Assembly: GCA_026391555.1 (NCBI GenBank)
Contig: JAPLEB010000093.1
Span: 21,674 to 85,673 of the forward strand
From: Bacteroidia bacterium
GTDB taxonomy: Bacteria > Bacteroidota > Bacteroidia > Bacteroidales > VadinHA17
Direction of reading: 5' to 3'
Length of the DNA: 64,000 nt
Positions 50,032-60,494 of the stretch are shown piece after piece (positions within the stretch are counted from its first letter, which is position 1; each line of letters begins with the position of its first letter). The notes below the pieces were generated by a model, which was not told the DNA's origin, did no database searches, and was given only the letters and a program-made list of their open reading frames with translations. The position numbers and the translations under genes were made by a program.

Positions 50032-51345
50032 TTAAACTGTTGGTAATGTCCATGGTTGACGGTAAGGACGGCTCAGCATGCGGCCGGCCCTTGGATTGCC
50101 GATTATCTCTTCCTTATCCGGATCCCATTTAATTGTCTGGCCGGTTGTCATGGCAATTTCACCCAATAAGGCAACAGATATTGCCCTGTAAGCTACTTCT
50201 ATGGGAGCAATTGTTGGCTTTCCAGAGCGGACACAATCGATGAAGTTCTGCCAATGGTTCTCGCTTTTATATAACTTAATCTCATTCTCACCGATAACTT
50301 CATCGAGAATTTTAGGATCAGAAGCGGAAATTTTGTTTCCCCTGTCAACATGAACCCAGCCCAGGTCGCCATGCCATGTAGTTCCCATGCCAAGAGGAAG
50401 TCGTGATGCATTTGCTACCCGCATTTCAATGCCGTTAGCATATTTGCATAGGAAATCATATTCAACGGGTACATTATAAATTCCTTCAACAGGGTAAACA
50501 CCTGCTCCTGAAATTTCAACCGGACCAGTATGTTCAAGTCCTGCACCCCAGTTTGCGATATCAACATGGTGCCCTGCCCAATCGGTTAACTGCCCCCCTG
50601 AATAATCAAGTATCCAGCGCCAATCCCAATGCGAAACACCGCGATAAGGTACTTTTAAAGCTGGTCCAAGCCACATCTCCCAGTTCAGTTCAGCAGGAAC
50701 TTCCTGAATTGGCGGAGTACCTATGCATTTATTTCCGTCAGGTAGTCCTACTTCAATATATTTTATCTTTCCAACTCTGCCATTAATAGCAAGTTCGGCT
50801 CCATGGTGAAAATTGGGTAGAGAGCGTTGCCAGCTGCCAGTCTGCCAAATAATGTTGTTCTTTTTAACTGTGTTGACAATAGTCTGACCATCTTTTATTG
50901 TCCGGCAAATAGGCTTCTCACCATATACATTAAATTTCTTGTTTGCGACTTCCGAATAAATGATCCCGTGCCAGTGATCGGGTAATGCTAAAGAAACAGC
51001 ATCCGGTTTTTCCTTTTCGAGGAATTCGCGGTAATCACCATAAGTCCGGCAATCACTGTTCTTATTTGCCTGGTTAACTGTCTCTTTGGCTTTTGCCAGA
51101 TGAAGGGCGTCCACATCGCATACTGCAACAAATTGCACGGCATCTTTGAGTCTTAAAAAGTCTCTCATATTGCTCATTCCCTGCGATCCGGTACCGATAG
51201 CGCCCATTACAATACGATCGCTGGGAGCAATCCTCCCTCCCATTCCAAACGCTGACGAAGGAATGATTTGCGGAAGCACGATAGCCCCTGCTACAACTGC
51301 CGCCGATCGTTTAACAAATTCTCTTCTTGATGATTTGTTTGCCAT
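50032..51345 (-). CDS. Tat-exported Gfo/Idh/MocA family oxidoreductase
   Basis: SSRREFVKRSAAVVAG; MGAIGTGSQG; FNVYGEKPICRTIKD. Confidence 0.9.
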   Translation of the reverse strand: MANKSSRREFVKRSAAVVAGAIVLPQIIPSSAFGMGGRIAPSDRIVMGAIGTGSQGMSNMRDFLRLKDAVQFVAVCDVDALHLAKAKETVNQANKNSDCRTYGDYREFLEKEKPDAVSLALPDHWHGIIYSEVANKKFNVYGEKPICRTIKDGQTIVNTVKKNNIIWQTGSWQRSLPNFHHGAELAINGRVGKIKYIEVGLPDGNKCIGTPPIQEVPAELNWEMWLGPALKVPYRGVSHWDWRWILDYSGGQLTDWAGHHVDIANWGAGLEHTGPVEISGAGVYPVEGIYNVPVEYDFLCKYANGIEMRVANASRLPLGMGTTWHGDLGWVHVDRGNKISASDPKILDEVIGENEIKLYKSENHWQNFIDCVRSGKPTIAPIEVAYRAISVALLGEIAMTTGQTIKWDPDKEEIIGNPRAGRMLSRPYRQPWTLPTV

Positions 51346-51388
51346 TTTGATTTTATTTTAGTTATGCTATAATATAATAACTTATATA

Positions 51389-52723
51389 TTAAACCTTTAC
51401 TGATGTTCCGGGGATAGGTGTTTCGAAAACCATATCAACAGGGCCTAACTCAATTTTAGCCGGTCCAAGGTCCATATCAGATTTTAAAATCTCATCCCAT
51501 GATATTGACAGGCCGGTATAGGCCGCGGTCCTTCCCATAATGGCTGTAAGTGTCGAAAGGGCTGTTTGTTCTGCTTCATTAACATAATTGCCAGTACGGA
51601 TAGCATGAACAAGGTGCATGTGCTCCTGGACATAAGGAGGAATCTTTAAAGCGTTCATAGGATTTCCGTTTTCATCTTTAGGATATTCAAACTGCCATTT
51701 TACATTTCCCTTCAAATCCCAGATTGTGTTGGCACAATTGGTATAACCTTCAGACCCCACAATAACTTCTCCCGTTCCGTTAGCGCAGCTATCTATCTGA
51801 CGGCACATACTATGCGAGCTGACGCCATTCCCATAATCGAAGTCGATGCTAAAAAAGTCATACTGATCACCGGTAACTCTGCGATGACGGCCGCCATAGC
51901 CGATTGCCTTTTCGGGATGCTTACCCATGAACCAGTTGATAACATCTATATTATGTACGTGTGTGTCAAGGATATGATCACCGCTTAACCAGCAGAAATT
52001 ATTCCAGTTACGGATCATGTATTCCATATCGTTCCATCCCTTTTCCCGCTCACGGAACCATACATGATCCTGGTTCCAGAATGCTTTGGCAGAGGTTATT
52101 GTGCCAATTGCACCGTTCACTACCTGTTTATATGTCTCTATATAATCTTCCTGATGACGTCTCTGAGTTCCTGTGACAACACATAATCCGATAGCTTCGG
52201 CTTTTTTCCCGGAAGTTATAACTGAACGTATTCCAACAGGATCTACTGCTACCGGTTTTTCCAGGAAGGTATGTTTGTTATTCGAAACAGCCTCAAGAAA
52301 ATGCTCAGGGCGGAACTGAGGTGGAGTTGCAAGTATAACAACATCAACATCAGGAAGAGCCATCAGCTTTTTATAAGCATCAAACCCGACAAAGCAGTTT
52401 TCGGCAGGTATTGGAAGATTGAACGAAGCAAATCTTTCGCGGCAGGCATCAACCTTATCCTGGAAAACATCGGCAAGGGCTATAACCTCCAGGTCGGGCC
52501 CTGCACTTATAAAATTAATGGCTGCTCCGGTACCTCTTGCTCCGGCGCCAACAAGGCCGGCCCTGAGTTTCTTACCTTTTGGGGCACCATTTAAAATAGG
52601 AGGAAGACCAAGCGCTTCAATATCCGGTTTCCTCTTGCATGCTGCTATCAATGCCCCTGCACCGGCTAATCCCATACCTGCAAGCGCTGTTTTTCCAATG
52701 AATTTTCTTCTGTCGATATTCAT
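51389..52723 (-). CDS. Tat-exported Gfo/Idh/MocA family oxidoreductase
   Basis: DRRKFIGKTALAGMGLAGAGALIAACK leader; LRAGLVGAGARGTG; HTFLEKPVAVDP. Confidence 0.9.
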   Translation of the reverse strand: MNIDRRKFIGKTALAGMGLAGAGALIAACKRKPDIEALGLPPILNGAPKGKKLRAGLVGAGARGTGAAINFISAGPDLEVIALADVFQDKVDACRERFASFNLPIPAENCFVGFDAYKKLMALPDVDVVILATPPQFRPEHFLEAVSNNKHTFLEKPVAVDPVGIRSVITSGKKAEAIGLCVVTGTQRRHQEDYIETYKQVVNGAIGTITSAKAFWNQDHVWFREREKGWNDMEYMIRNWNNFCWLSGDHILDTHVHNIDVINWFMGKHPEKAIGYGGRHRRVTGDQYDFFSIDFDYGNGVSSHSMCRQIDSCANGTGEVIVGSEGYTNCANTIWDLKGNVKWQFEYPKDENGNPMNALKIPPYVQEHMHLVHAIRTGNYVNEAEQTALSTLTAIMGRTAAYTGLSISWDEILKSDMDLGPAKIELGPVDMVFETPIPGTSVKV

Positions 52724-52773
52724 ATATTCTGTTCCTTCGTTTGTCGATTGTCGTTTTTCGTTCGCCTTTTGTC

Positions 52774-54306
52774 TTATTTAATTGTGCTGTCTGCTTCGCA
52801 TACTACCCTGAATCCTACATCGATACAATCGGAATACCACCATATACTTTTCGGCATTTGGGGATCGGTCACCAGCCATGCTTTTGTTTTTGTGAAATCG
52901 CGGGCCGCACTCCTTACATCTTTTGCATCGCTTTTGAACGACCCGCCGCGAATTACATGCTCTTGTCCGGTTACAGGTCCTTCAGGATTGACCATTTCTG
53001 ATGAATCGGCTTTATAAGCATCGGGAGAATAATAATCAAAACAAAACTCTGACACATTTCCCGACATATTCTTCAATCCAAATGGATTCTCTTTTACTGA
53101 CACAGGCTCCAAAGTCCTGGAAGAACTATTCAAATTATAAACTACCAATGAAGCGATATTTGAAGTATCCGGTCCAAATATCTTCTTTAACAAACCAGAT
53201 GATGTGAACTCTTTTGGATTTCCCTCAAAGAAATAAGGAGTTTCAGTTCCACCCCTGCATGCATATTCCCATTCAGCCTCAGTAGGTAGCCGGAATTTTT
53301 TACCTGTAACCTTCGACAACCACAGGCAATAAACATTTGCTGCATGCCACGACATAGTTATTGCTGGCCTGGCGCCTTTGCCCCAGCCCTGGTCGGGAGC
53401 GCCCCATGGAGGAGTTGCTCCACTGATAGCATCCACATTCTTTTTGCTGACCACCTGGCCTTCTGTTCTTCCCTGCGAACCAGTTGCCCTGAAGAAGGCT
53501 AAGTATTCATCCCATGTAACCTCAGTTTTGGCCATCCAGAATTTCGATACGGTCACTTTCCGGACAGGACCCTCATCGGGTTTGCGTAATGGCTCACCAT
53601 CAGGACTTCCCATGTTAAATGTTCCTTCCGGGATTGCCACCATTTCAAATGACACATTTGAGCCCGGTATCATTTCATTGAAGTTTTCAAATTTTTCAAC
53701 TTTGGCAGATTCAGTGAAAATAGCCTTATTTGCTGTAATCGTAACACCAAAACTTGTGTCATGAGCATGTATGGCATTCCTGTCGTAATGCCCGACATTA
53801 AGGTGACAGTTGATGCAATTTAACGGTTCCCTGGATGTCGTATAGAAAAGGTGGGCATTGCCGCCATTGACGGATAATTTAACCGGGAAAAGGTTCTGAT
53901 GGCATTCGAGACATGATTTTTCATAAACGAATCCTTTTGCGTTTTCAAGTAATTTTTTCTCCTGCCAGTTTAACTTTGCACTGTCTTTTAAGAAATACCC
54001 ATAGACATCCTTGATCCCATGTTTTGCTTTTGCAAGAAGGTATCCATGACCTTCGGGAGGCAGATGACAATCAGCACAATGGGTAATGCTTCCTGAGTGA
54101 TTATTATAATGCGTTGACAATTTCCAGCTCTGATCTGCCTGTGGGTGAATATGGCACGATACACAATATTTATCGGAAGAAGTGTAAGATACAACTGATT
54201 TCCCCGATTTCAAAAAGAGGAGACCTAAAATGAAGCCCACAATAATAAACCAGACTTTTGTCCTGACCCTTATAGAAGCCCGGCTACGGAAATTCCTTAA
54301 ATTCAT
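52774..54306 (-). CDS. NapC/NrfH-type tetraheme cytochrome c fused to FGE/SUMF1-like domain
   Basis: N-terminal TM, four CXXCH (CVSCH, CADCH, CLECH, CINCH), then MVAIPEGTFNMGSPDGEPLRKPDEGPVRKVTVSKFWMAKTEVTWDEY...RLPTEAEWEYACRGG. Confidence 0.9.
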   Translation of the reverse strand: MNLRNFRSRASIRVRTKVWFIIVGFILGLLFLKSGKSVVSYTSSDKYCVSCHIHPQADQSWKLSTHYNNHSGSITHCADCHLPPEGHGYLLAKAKHGIKDVYGYFLKDSAKLNWQEKKLLENAKGFVYEKSCLECHQNLFPVKLSVNGGNAHLFYTTSREPLNCINCHLNVGHYDRNAIHAHDTSFGVTITANKAIFTESAKVEKFENFNEMIPGSNVSFEMVAIPEGTFNMGSPDGEPLRKPDEGPVRKVTVSKFWMAKTEVTWDEYLAFFRATGSQGRTEGQVVSKKNVDAISGATPPWGAPDQGWGKGARPAITMSWHAANVYCLWLSKVTGKKFRLPTEAEWEYACRGGTETPYFFEGNPKEFTSSGLLKKIFGPDTSNIASLVVYNLNSSSRTLEPVSVKENPFGLKNMSGNVSEFCFDYYSPDAYKADSSEMVNPEGPVTGQEHVIRGGSFKSDAKDVRSAARDFTKTKAWLVTDPQMPKSIWWYSDCIDVGFRVVCEADSTIK

Positions 54307-54400
54307 TTTCTCCGGAAAAGTTCAATTAAAACTTTCTAAAGTTAATTGTTTACCGGATTTGGTGACAAAAATTATTGTCTTTTTTAATTAAATTTAACAA

Positions 54401-55333
54401 TCAGAACCTTTTTACATAACCATGACAATATGGAACCTTACCGTTGTTGAAATAATAATCCTGGTGACAGGCTTCTGCCGGATAGAATTCTGAGGCTTTG
54501 GTCACAGTAGTTTCAATTTTATAACCTTTAGTTTTCAGAATGTTCAGATCTTTTTCGGCAATATCCTTCTGATCATCATTCATATAGAATATTTCTGACC
54601 TGTACTGGTCGCCAATGTCCGGTCCCTGTCTGCCAACCTGGGTTGGATCGTGTATCTCAAGGAACAATTTAAGAAGCTTTTCATAAGATATTTTATCAGG
54701 GTCATAGACTATCTTAACCGCCTCAGCATGGCCCGTGTTTCCTGTACAGACCTCTTTATAAGTCGGATTTTTTACCTGCCCTCCTGTATAACCCGAAGTT
54801 ACAGAGATTACGCCCGGGGCTTTCTGAAGAAAATATTCAACACCCCAGAAACATCCGCCGGCAAAAATCGCTGTGCCATATCTCCCTGCTTCGAGTTGAG
54901 CAGGTACAAAATCGAGTGAAACGGAATTTACACAATGCCGGATGTTCTTTTCAGTGAGTCTCTCCCCTGTGAAAACATGACCAAGATGAGCGCCACAGTT
55001 GGCACATTCGATTTCGGTTCTCAATCCATCTGCATCCGGAAACCTGTTAACAGCTCCTTTTATTTCATTATCAAAACTCGGCCATCCGCAATCTGATTCA
55101 AATTTGTCGGATGAATAATAAAGCGCCGCTCCGCACTTTTTACAGACATAAGTACCTTTTTCCTTAAAATTTGTAAATTTTCCTGTAAATGGAGATTCGG
55201 TACCTTTATTATTAATGACATACGATTCCACTTTTGTGAGATCGTAGTATTGTAATTTTTCCTGTGAATAAGATTCTTCGCTCATACTGCCAAAGTAAAT
55301 AAATAATATTAATATAGCATATCTAATATTCAT
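54401..55333 (-). CDS. msrBA: Secreted MsrB-MsrA fusion, peptide methionine sulfoxide reductase
   Basis: MsrB: CKKCGAALY, GWPSFD, CANCGAHLGHVF, RHCVNSVSLDF; MsrA: IFAGGCFWGVEYFLQ, GHAEAVKIVYDP. Confidence 0.93.
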   Translation of the reverse strand: MNIRYAILILFIYFGSMSEESYSQEKLQYYDLTKVESYVINNKGTESPFTGKFTNFKEKGTYVCKKCGAALYYSSDKFESDCGWPSFDNEIKGAVNRFPDADGLRTEIECANCGAHLGHVFTGERLTEKNIRHCVNSVSLDFVPAQLEAGRYGTAIFAGGCFWGVEYFLQKAPGVISVTSGYTGGQVKNPTYKEVCTGNTGHAEAVKIVYDPDKISYEKLLKLFLEIHDPTQVGRQGPDIGDQYRSEIFYMNDDQKDIAEKDLNILKTKGYKIETTVTKASEFYPAEACHQDYYFNNGKVPYCHGYVKRF

Positions 55334-55645
55334 AACACGCTTTTTATGTTAATATTTATTACAAATTTGAAACCAAAAAGTTTCTTTACCAGAACTTTTT
55401 AACATATTTATTTGTTCCTAATATCAGATTATGCATAGATTAATAATTTGCATCTGTTCAGTATCAAATATAAAGAAGCAGGAAGTCAGAAGTCGTGAGC
55501 TAATAGTAGAAAGACTTCGGTCTTCTGGCTTATTAGTTAAAATTTTTGCAATTAAACGAAATATTTGTTTAAATTTTATTTTAACACAAAGATTGTTTTT
55601 TCAATGAAAAGTTTATTTTTGTAAATAATTAATATAGTATCTGGT

Positions 55646-55771
55646 ATGAAAAAATTTGCTGTTTTACTTATTGTTGCTTTTATTACGGCATTAGTTGCAA
55701 GTTCCTGTAGCCAAAAGGAATGTCCGGCTTATTCCAAGGCCAATACGGAGCAGACAGGTCAGAATGTCTGA
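55646..55771 (+). CDS. Small putative lipoprotein (41 aa), not in ORF track
   Basis: Translation MKKFAVLLIVAFITALVASSCSQKECPAYSKANTEQTGQNV* with a lipobox-like ASSC. Confidence 0.65.
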   Translation: MKKFAVLLIVAFITALVASSCSQKECPAYSKANTEQTGQNV

Positions 55772-55822
55772 TTCCCGGGTTGCTCTTTTAATTTCTCCAA
55801 TTTTATAAGTTAGCAATAAAAA

Positions 55823-56620
55823 ATGAAGAAGCTGCTTATAATAGCGGTATTGTTTGCATTTAGTACAGTTTCGCTATATGCCCAGGGTGAATTAGATGAG
55901 CAGCAGAAGGTATTTTTCCGTAATGAAATATCTTTTGCAATTCTTCTTAACACTGACGGTATTGGAGTCAGCTACCGTGGTGCCAAAAGAATTGATTATC
56001 TCAATAAGCGTCTCATCGAGATTGAAGCAGGAACTCTGAAACATCCTAAAGAATATAAACTGTCCAATCCTTATAGTCAGAGTGGTTCTTTTGTGTTTGG
56101 CAAACTCAATTCCACCTTTTATCTGAGGGGAGGAATTGGTCATCAGCATGAACTTTTCAAAAAAGCCGATCTTGGTGGAATAGCCATCAGGTATTTTTAT
56201 TCAGCCGGTCCGGTAATAGCATTATACAAACCCTACTTCTATAAGGTGCTATATCCTATTTCAGCTAATGAATTTGAAATTAAAGAGGAAAGATTTGATG
56301 TCTCAATTGCTCTGCCTCAGGATATTTACGGCAGAGCTTCATTTACAAAAGGACTTGACGAAATTAAAGTACTTCCCGGGTTATTTGCAAAAGGAGGTTT
56401 TAATTTCGAGTATAGTAAAGAGGATAAGATAATTCATGCCATAGAGATCGGAGCCCAGATTAACGCTTTTCCTAAGAAGGTGCCAATTATGGCCGGTTCC
56501 GATAACAAAACTATATTTTTTTCATTATTTATCAGTTACAGGTTTGGAATGATAATTGACCCACTTGATCCGGAATCAAATAAGCTTTCAAATATTTTCA
56601 GGAGAAAAAAGAATAATTGA
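55823..56620 (+). CDS. Secreted hypothetical protein
   Basis: Signal peptide; probable beta-rich outer-membrane protein. Confidence 0.65.
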   Translation: MKKLLIIAVLFAFSTVSLYAQGELDEQQKVFFRNEISFAILLNTDGIGVSYRGAKRIDYLNKRLIEIEAGTLKHPKEYKLSNPYSQSGSFVFGKLNSTFYLRGGIGHQHELFKKADLGGIAIRYFYSAGPVIALYKPYFYKVLYPISANEFEIKEERFDVSIALPQDIYGRASFTKGLDEIKVLPGLFAKGGFNFEYSKEDKIIHAIEIGAQINAFPKKVPIMAGSDNKTIFFSLFISYRFGMIIDPLDPESNKLSNIFRRKKNN

Positions 56621-56655
56621 TCCTTTTTACATCTTGCCTTTTAGCTGGAAAATAT

Positions 56656-56663
56656 TAATTTTG
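56656..56663 (+). promoter_or_regulatory. Bacteroidota -7 promoter element candidate for gap
   Basis: TAATTTTG matches TAnnTTTG about 37 bp before the ATG. Confidence 0.4.
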
Positions 56664-56666
56664 TGA

Positions 56667-57701
<1,035 letters not shown>

Positions 57702-57720
57702 TAAGCATATATAACTAAAA

Positions 57721-57750
57721 AGTAGTGACAGGTCGTGACCTGTCGCTACT
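57721..57750. terminator. Hairpin terminator between convergent gap and SiaC-like genes
   Basis: agtagtgacaggtc-gt-gacctgtcgctact followed by ttttt; A-run on the other side. Confidence 0.75.
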
Positions 57751-57752
57751 TT

Positions 57753-58130
57753 TTAAACGATCATCTCCATCTCTAACAGAATACCTGCTGTATCGCGATA
57801 GTGTTCACCAAGTTCGAGCATTGCTTCATCGTCTTCCTCATAAAGCCATTTCATTTTTACAAGCTTTCCTGAATGCTTGTAACTTGTCAGTCTTTTTAGT
57901 ATCTCGTACAGATACTTTGAGGAGCCGCTGTTAATATATTCAAGTTGAATAATTACATCCAGCCCGCTATTCTTTGCAAAATGGAGTGTAATCCATTCTT
58001 CAAGACGCCTGAAGATCAGCTCAGGATTTTCAGGAATTGACCGTCCGACCAGTTCAAGTTTATTTGCATCGGGGTAATAGACCATACCCGGACAATTTTT
58101 TAACTCTTCCTGAATTACATATTTTTCCAT
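57753..58130 (-). CDS. DUF1987 / SiaC family regulatory protein
   Basis: NCPGMVYYPDANKLELVGRSIPENPELIFRRLEEW...YINSGSSKYLYEILKRL. Confidence 0.85.
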   Translation of the reverse strand: MEKYVIQEELKNCPGMVYYPDANKLELVGRSIPENPELIFRRLEEWITLHFAKNSGLDVIIQLEYINSGSSKYLYEILKRLTSYKHSGKLVKMKWLYEEDDEAMLELGEHYRDTAGILLEMEMIV

Positions 58131-58141
58131 ATTCTGATAAT

Positions 58142-59383
58142 TTATTCGTATCTTAAAGCTTCAATAGGATCAATATTAGCAGCTTTTACAGCCGGTGCAT
58201 AACCTGAAACAACACCTACAATAAAACAGACAACTATGCCGGTCATTACCCATACCCAGGGAATTACAAAACTTGACCTCAGCATTGAAGATACAGCATT
58301 TCCGATAAGTATTCCAAGAATAATTCCAAAAACACCCCCAAGCTGGCCTATCAGTATCGATTCAAAAAGGAATTGGTACTTAATAGTCTGCGTTTTTGCC
58401 CCTATAGCTTTTCTTATACCTATTTCGCGTGTCCGTTCTGTTACTGAGACAAGCATAATATTCATAAGTCCGACTGCAGCACCAAATAAGGTAACGATGC
58501 CAATAATTGTAGCGGCAAGTGTAACATACCTGAGGTTCTTGAGAAGCATGTTAACAATGTTGTCGCTCTTTGAAATATTAAAATCCGATTCATCCCTTGG
58601 ATTAAGATTCCGTACAATCCTGAAAAGAGCTTCCGCCTCACCTGTCATCATATCGAGATTCACTGGGTTTATAGGCATAATAGTAAGGCTGAATGACATA
58701 TTTGGGCGTGAAAAGTACTGCCGGGCAGTAGTGACAGGCATAAAGCACACATTATCACCGTTAATGGCACTGGCGCCCTTGCTCTTAAGAACCCCGGCAA
58801 CCTGAAGTTTTAATCCTGCCACAGTAATCACTTTCCCCAGAGGGTCAACACCCGAAGGGAAAAGATCCTTCACTATATCTGCACCAATAAGTACAAGATG
58901 CCGGTTCAATTGAACCTCATCAGCAATGAAATTTCTTCCTGATTCAATCTCATAACCAGAAACAGTAAGATGGTTTTCATCAACACCCATAAGGCTGACA
59001 TTCGGATTTGTCTCCTCTGAACCATACTTCACAGTTGATAATCTTGAAGCACTGAAGGAAATGGAAACCCATGCGGCCTCAGTAAAACGACTTTTAAACT
59101 CTTCAGCTTCCCTGTAAGAGATACGCGAAAAGTTTTTTGCCCTGTATTTACTATTACCAATCTGAATATTCATACCACGGGAAGTAATGGTGAATGAATT
59201 GGCACCCATCATCGTAAACTGATTTGTCAGCGATGATTTTATTGCATCAATAGCTGTGAGGATACCAACAAGCGCCATAATACCAATCGCTATAATACAT
59301 ATAGTAAGGACAGCCCGGAGCCTGTTGGATTTAATTGCCCTGAATGATATTCTTAAATTCTCCCTGAAAATGCCGATTTTCAT
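58142..59383 (-). CDS. ABC transporter permease (MacB/FtsX-like)
   Basis: [53 protein letters not shown]. Confidence 0.92.
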   Translation of the reverse strand: MKIGIFRENLRISFRAIKSNRLRAVLTICIIAIGIMALVGILTAIDAIKSSLTNQFTMMGANSFTITSRGMNIQIGNSKYRAKNFSRISYREAEEFKSRFTEAAWVSISFSASRLSTVKYGSEETNPNVSLMGVDENHLTVSGYEIESGRNFIADEVQLNRHLVLIGADIVKDLFPSGVDPLGKVITVAGLKLQVAGVLKSKGASAINGDNVCFMPVTTARQYFSRPNMSFSLTIMPINPVNLDMMTGEAEALFRIVRNLNPRDESDFNISKSDNIVNMLLKNLRYVTLAATIIGIVTLFGAAVGLMNIMLVSVTERTREIGIRKAIGAKTQTIKYQFLFESILIGQLGGVFGIILGILIGNAVSSMLRSSFVIPWVWVMTGIVVCFIVGVVSGYAPAVKAANIDPIEALRYE

Positions 59384-59683
59384 TACTTCACTCCATTTAG
59401 AGGTACCTCTACATGCTTTTCATAAATAAAAAATTAAAAGTACAACTTTTTTCCCTTTTACCGAAAACTGAAATGGGAATAAATAATTATGAGTATCTGG
59501 AATCATTTACGTTAAGCTAAATATCAAATGAAATACTTTTATAAAGCGCTCATCTACCCGGATTCCCGGGTATGTGGTAATAAAAACATATAAACATCGC
59601 TGGAATTATTTTTGAAAACCTATACTCATTTTTAAATTTTACTAAAAATAACACTACTAAACAGATAATATATGAAATTAGAA

Positions 59684-60266
59684 GGAGATTACCTTCGGTG
59701 AGCTCGCAAGGCTCGGTTCTTCGCTTCACTTCGTTTCGCTACTAATGACAACATTTTATAATTCATAGATTATTAGATATATGTGGCTTCATAAAATCTT
59801 TATTCTGTGGTTGTATGAGTCTCTCTTATAATGGTGCTTTTTAGAAGGACATCAATTGAAGAGGGAGATCCCTCACTGGCGCTCGGGATGACATAGCATT
59901 TGAGAGGTTAAATAGGGAGAATTGGCGATTTGCCTGGGCAAACCGCCAATTCTCCCTCCCCTGACCAAGAAAGAGCTGTCATTCTGAGCTGAAACCCAGA
60001 GCGAAGCGAAGGGGTAGCGAAGAATCTCTATATCACGGAGCAGCACTTATCAATAATGTCCGTTTCAATTTGTGAAGATTCATCATTCTATTCGCTTAAT
60101 TACAAATGACAACAATTTAGTAGTAACACATGATATAGAACTCATTTAGTTGTTATAAGTATTTGTGTGCAAATTTGTATGGGGACTCAGAATGACAGAC
60201 ACATGTTTTTTGAGGAGGGAAGAACCGAGCCCCGCATGCGGGGCGAGCTCACCGAAGGTAATCTCA
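59684..60266. repeat. Nested-palindrome intergenic island with REP-like repeats
   Basis: 22-bp exact inverted repeat 59685-59706 / 60244-60265; 12-bp exact inverted repeat 59710-59721 / 60220-60231; internal inverted REP copies and a 44-nt hairpin. Confidence 0.8.
59914..59957. repeat. Long perfect hairpin (14-bp outer stem, 6-bp inner stem)
   Basis: agggagaattggcg-a-tttgcc-tg-ggcaaa-c-cgccaattctccct. Confidence 0.9.
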
Positions 60267-60494
60267 TACTTTTAATCGGTCACTAATGTAAAAATAATTA
60301 GGTTTTTAGTTGCATAACTAATTATTTCGTTTTATATTTATAAGATTGATTGTGAAAAATATGAAACATCTCTTCGCAGAATCTTCTTCCAAAACACCGG
60401 TTTATTACTTCCGATTACCAACTCATCGGATTTTAATATCATTATGTAGCTTTAATATATTCATTTGAGACATAAATTAATAATATGTTCTGAA

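Noticed and set aside
59400-60465. tRNA or structured ribozyme in the 1 kb non-coding gap
   Set aside because: No cloverleaf or GTTC-type T-loop arrangement was seen; the structure is explained by inverted REP-like repeats.
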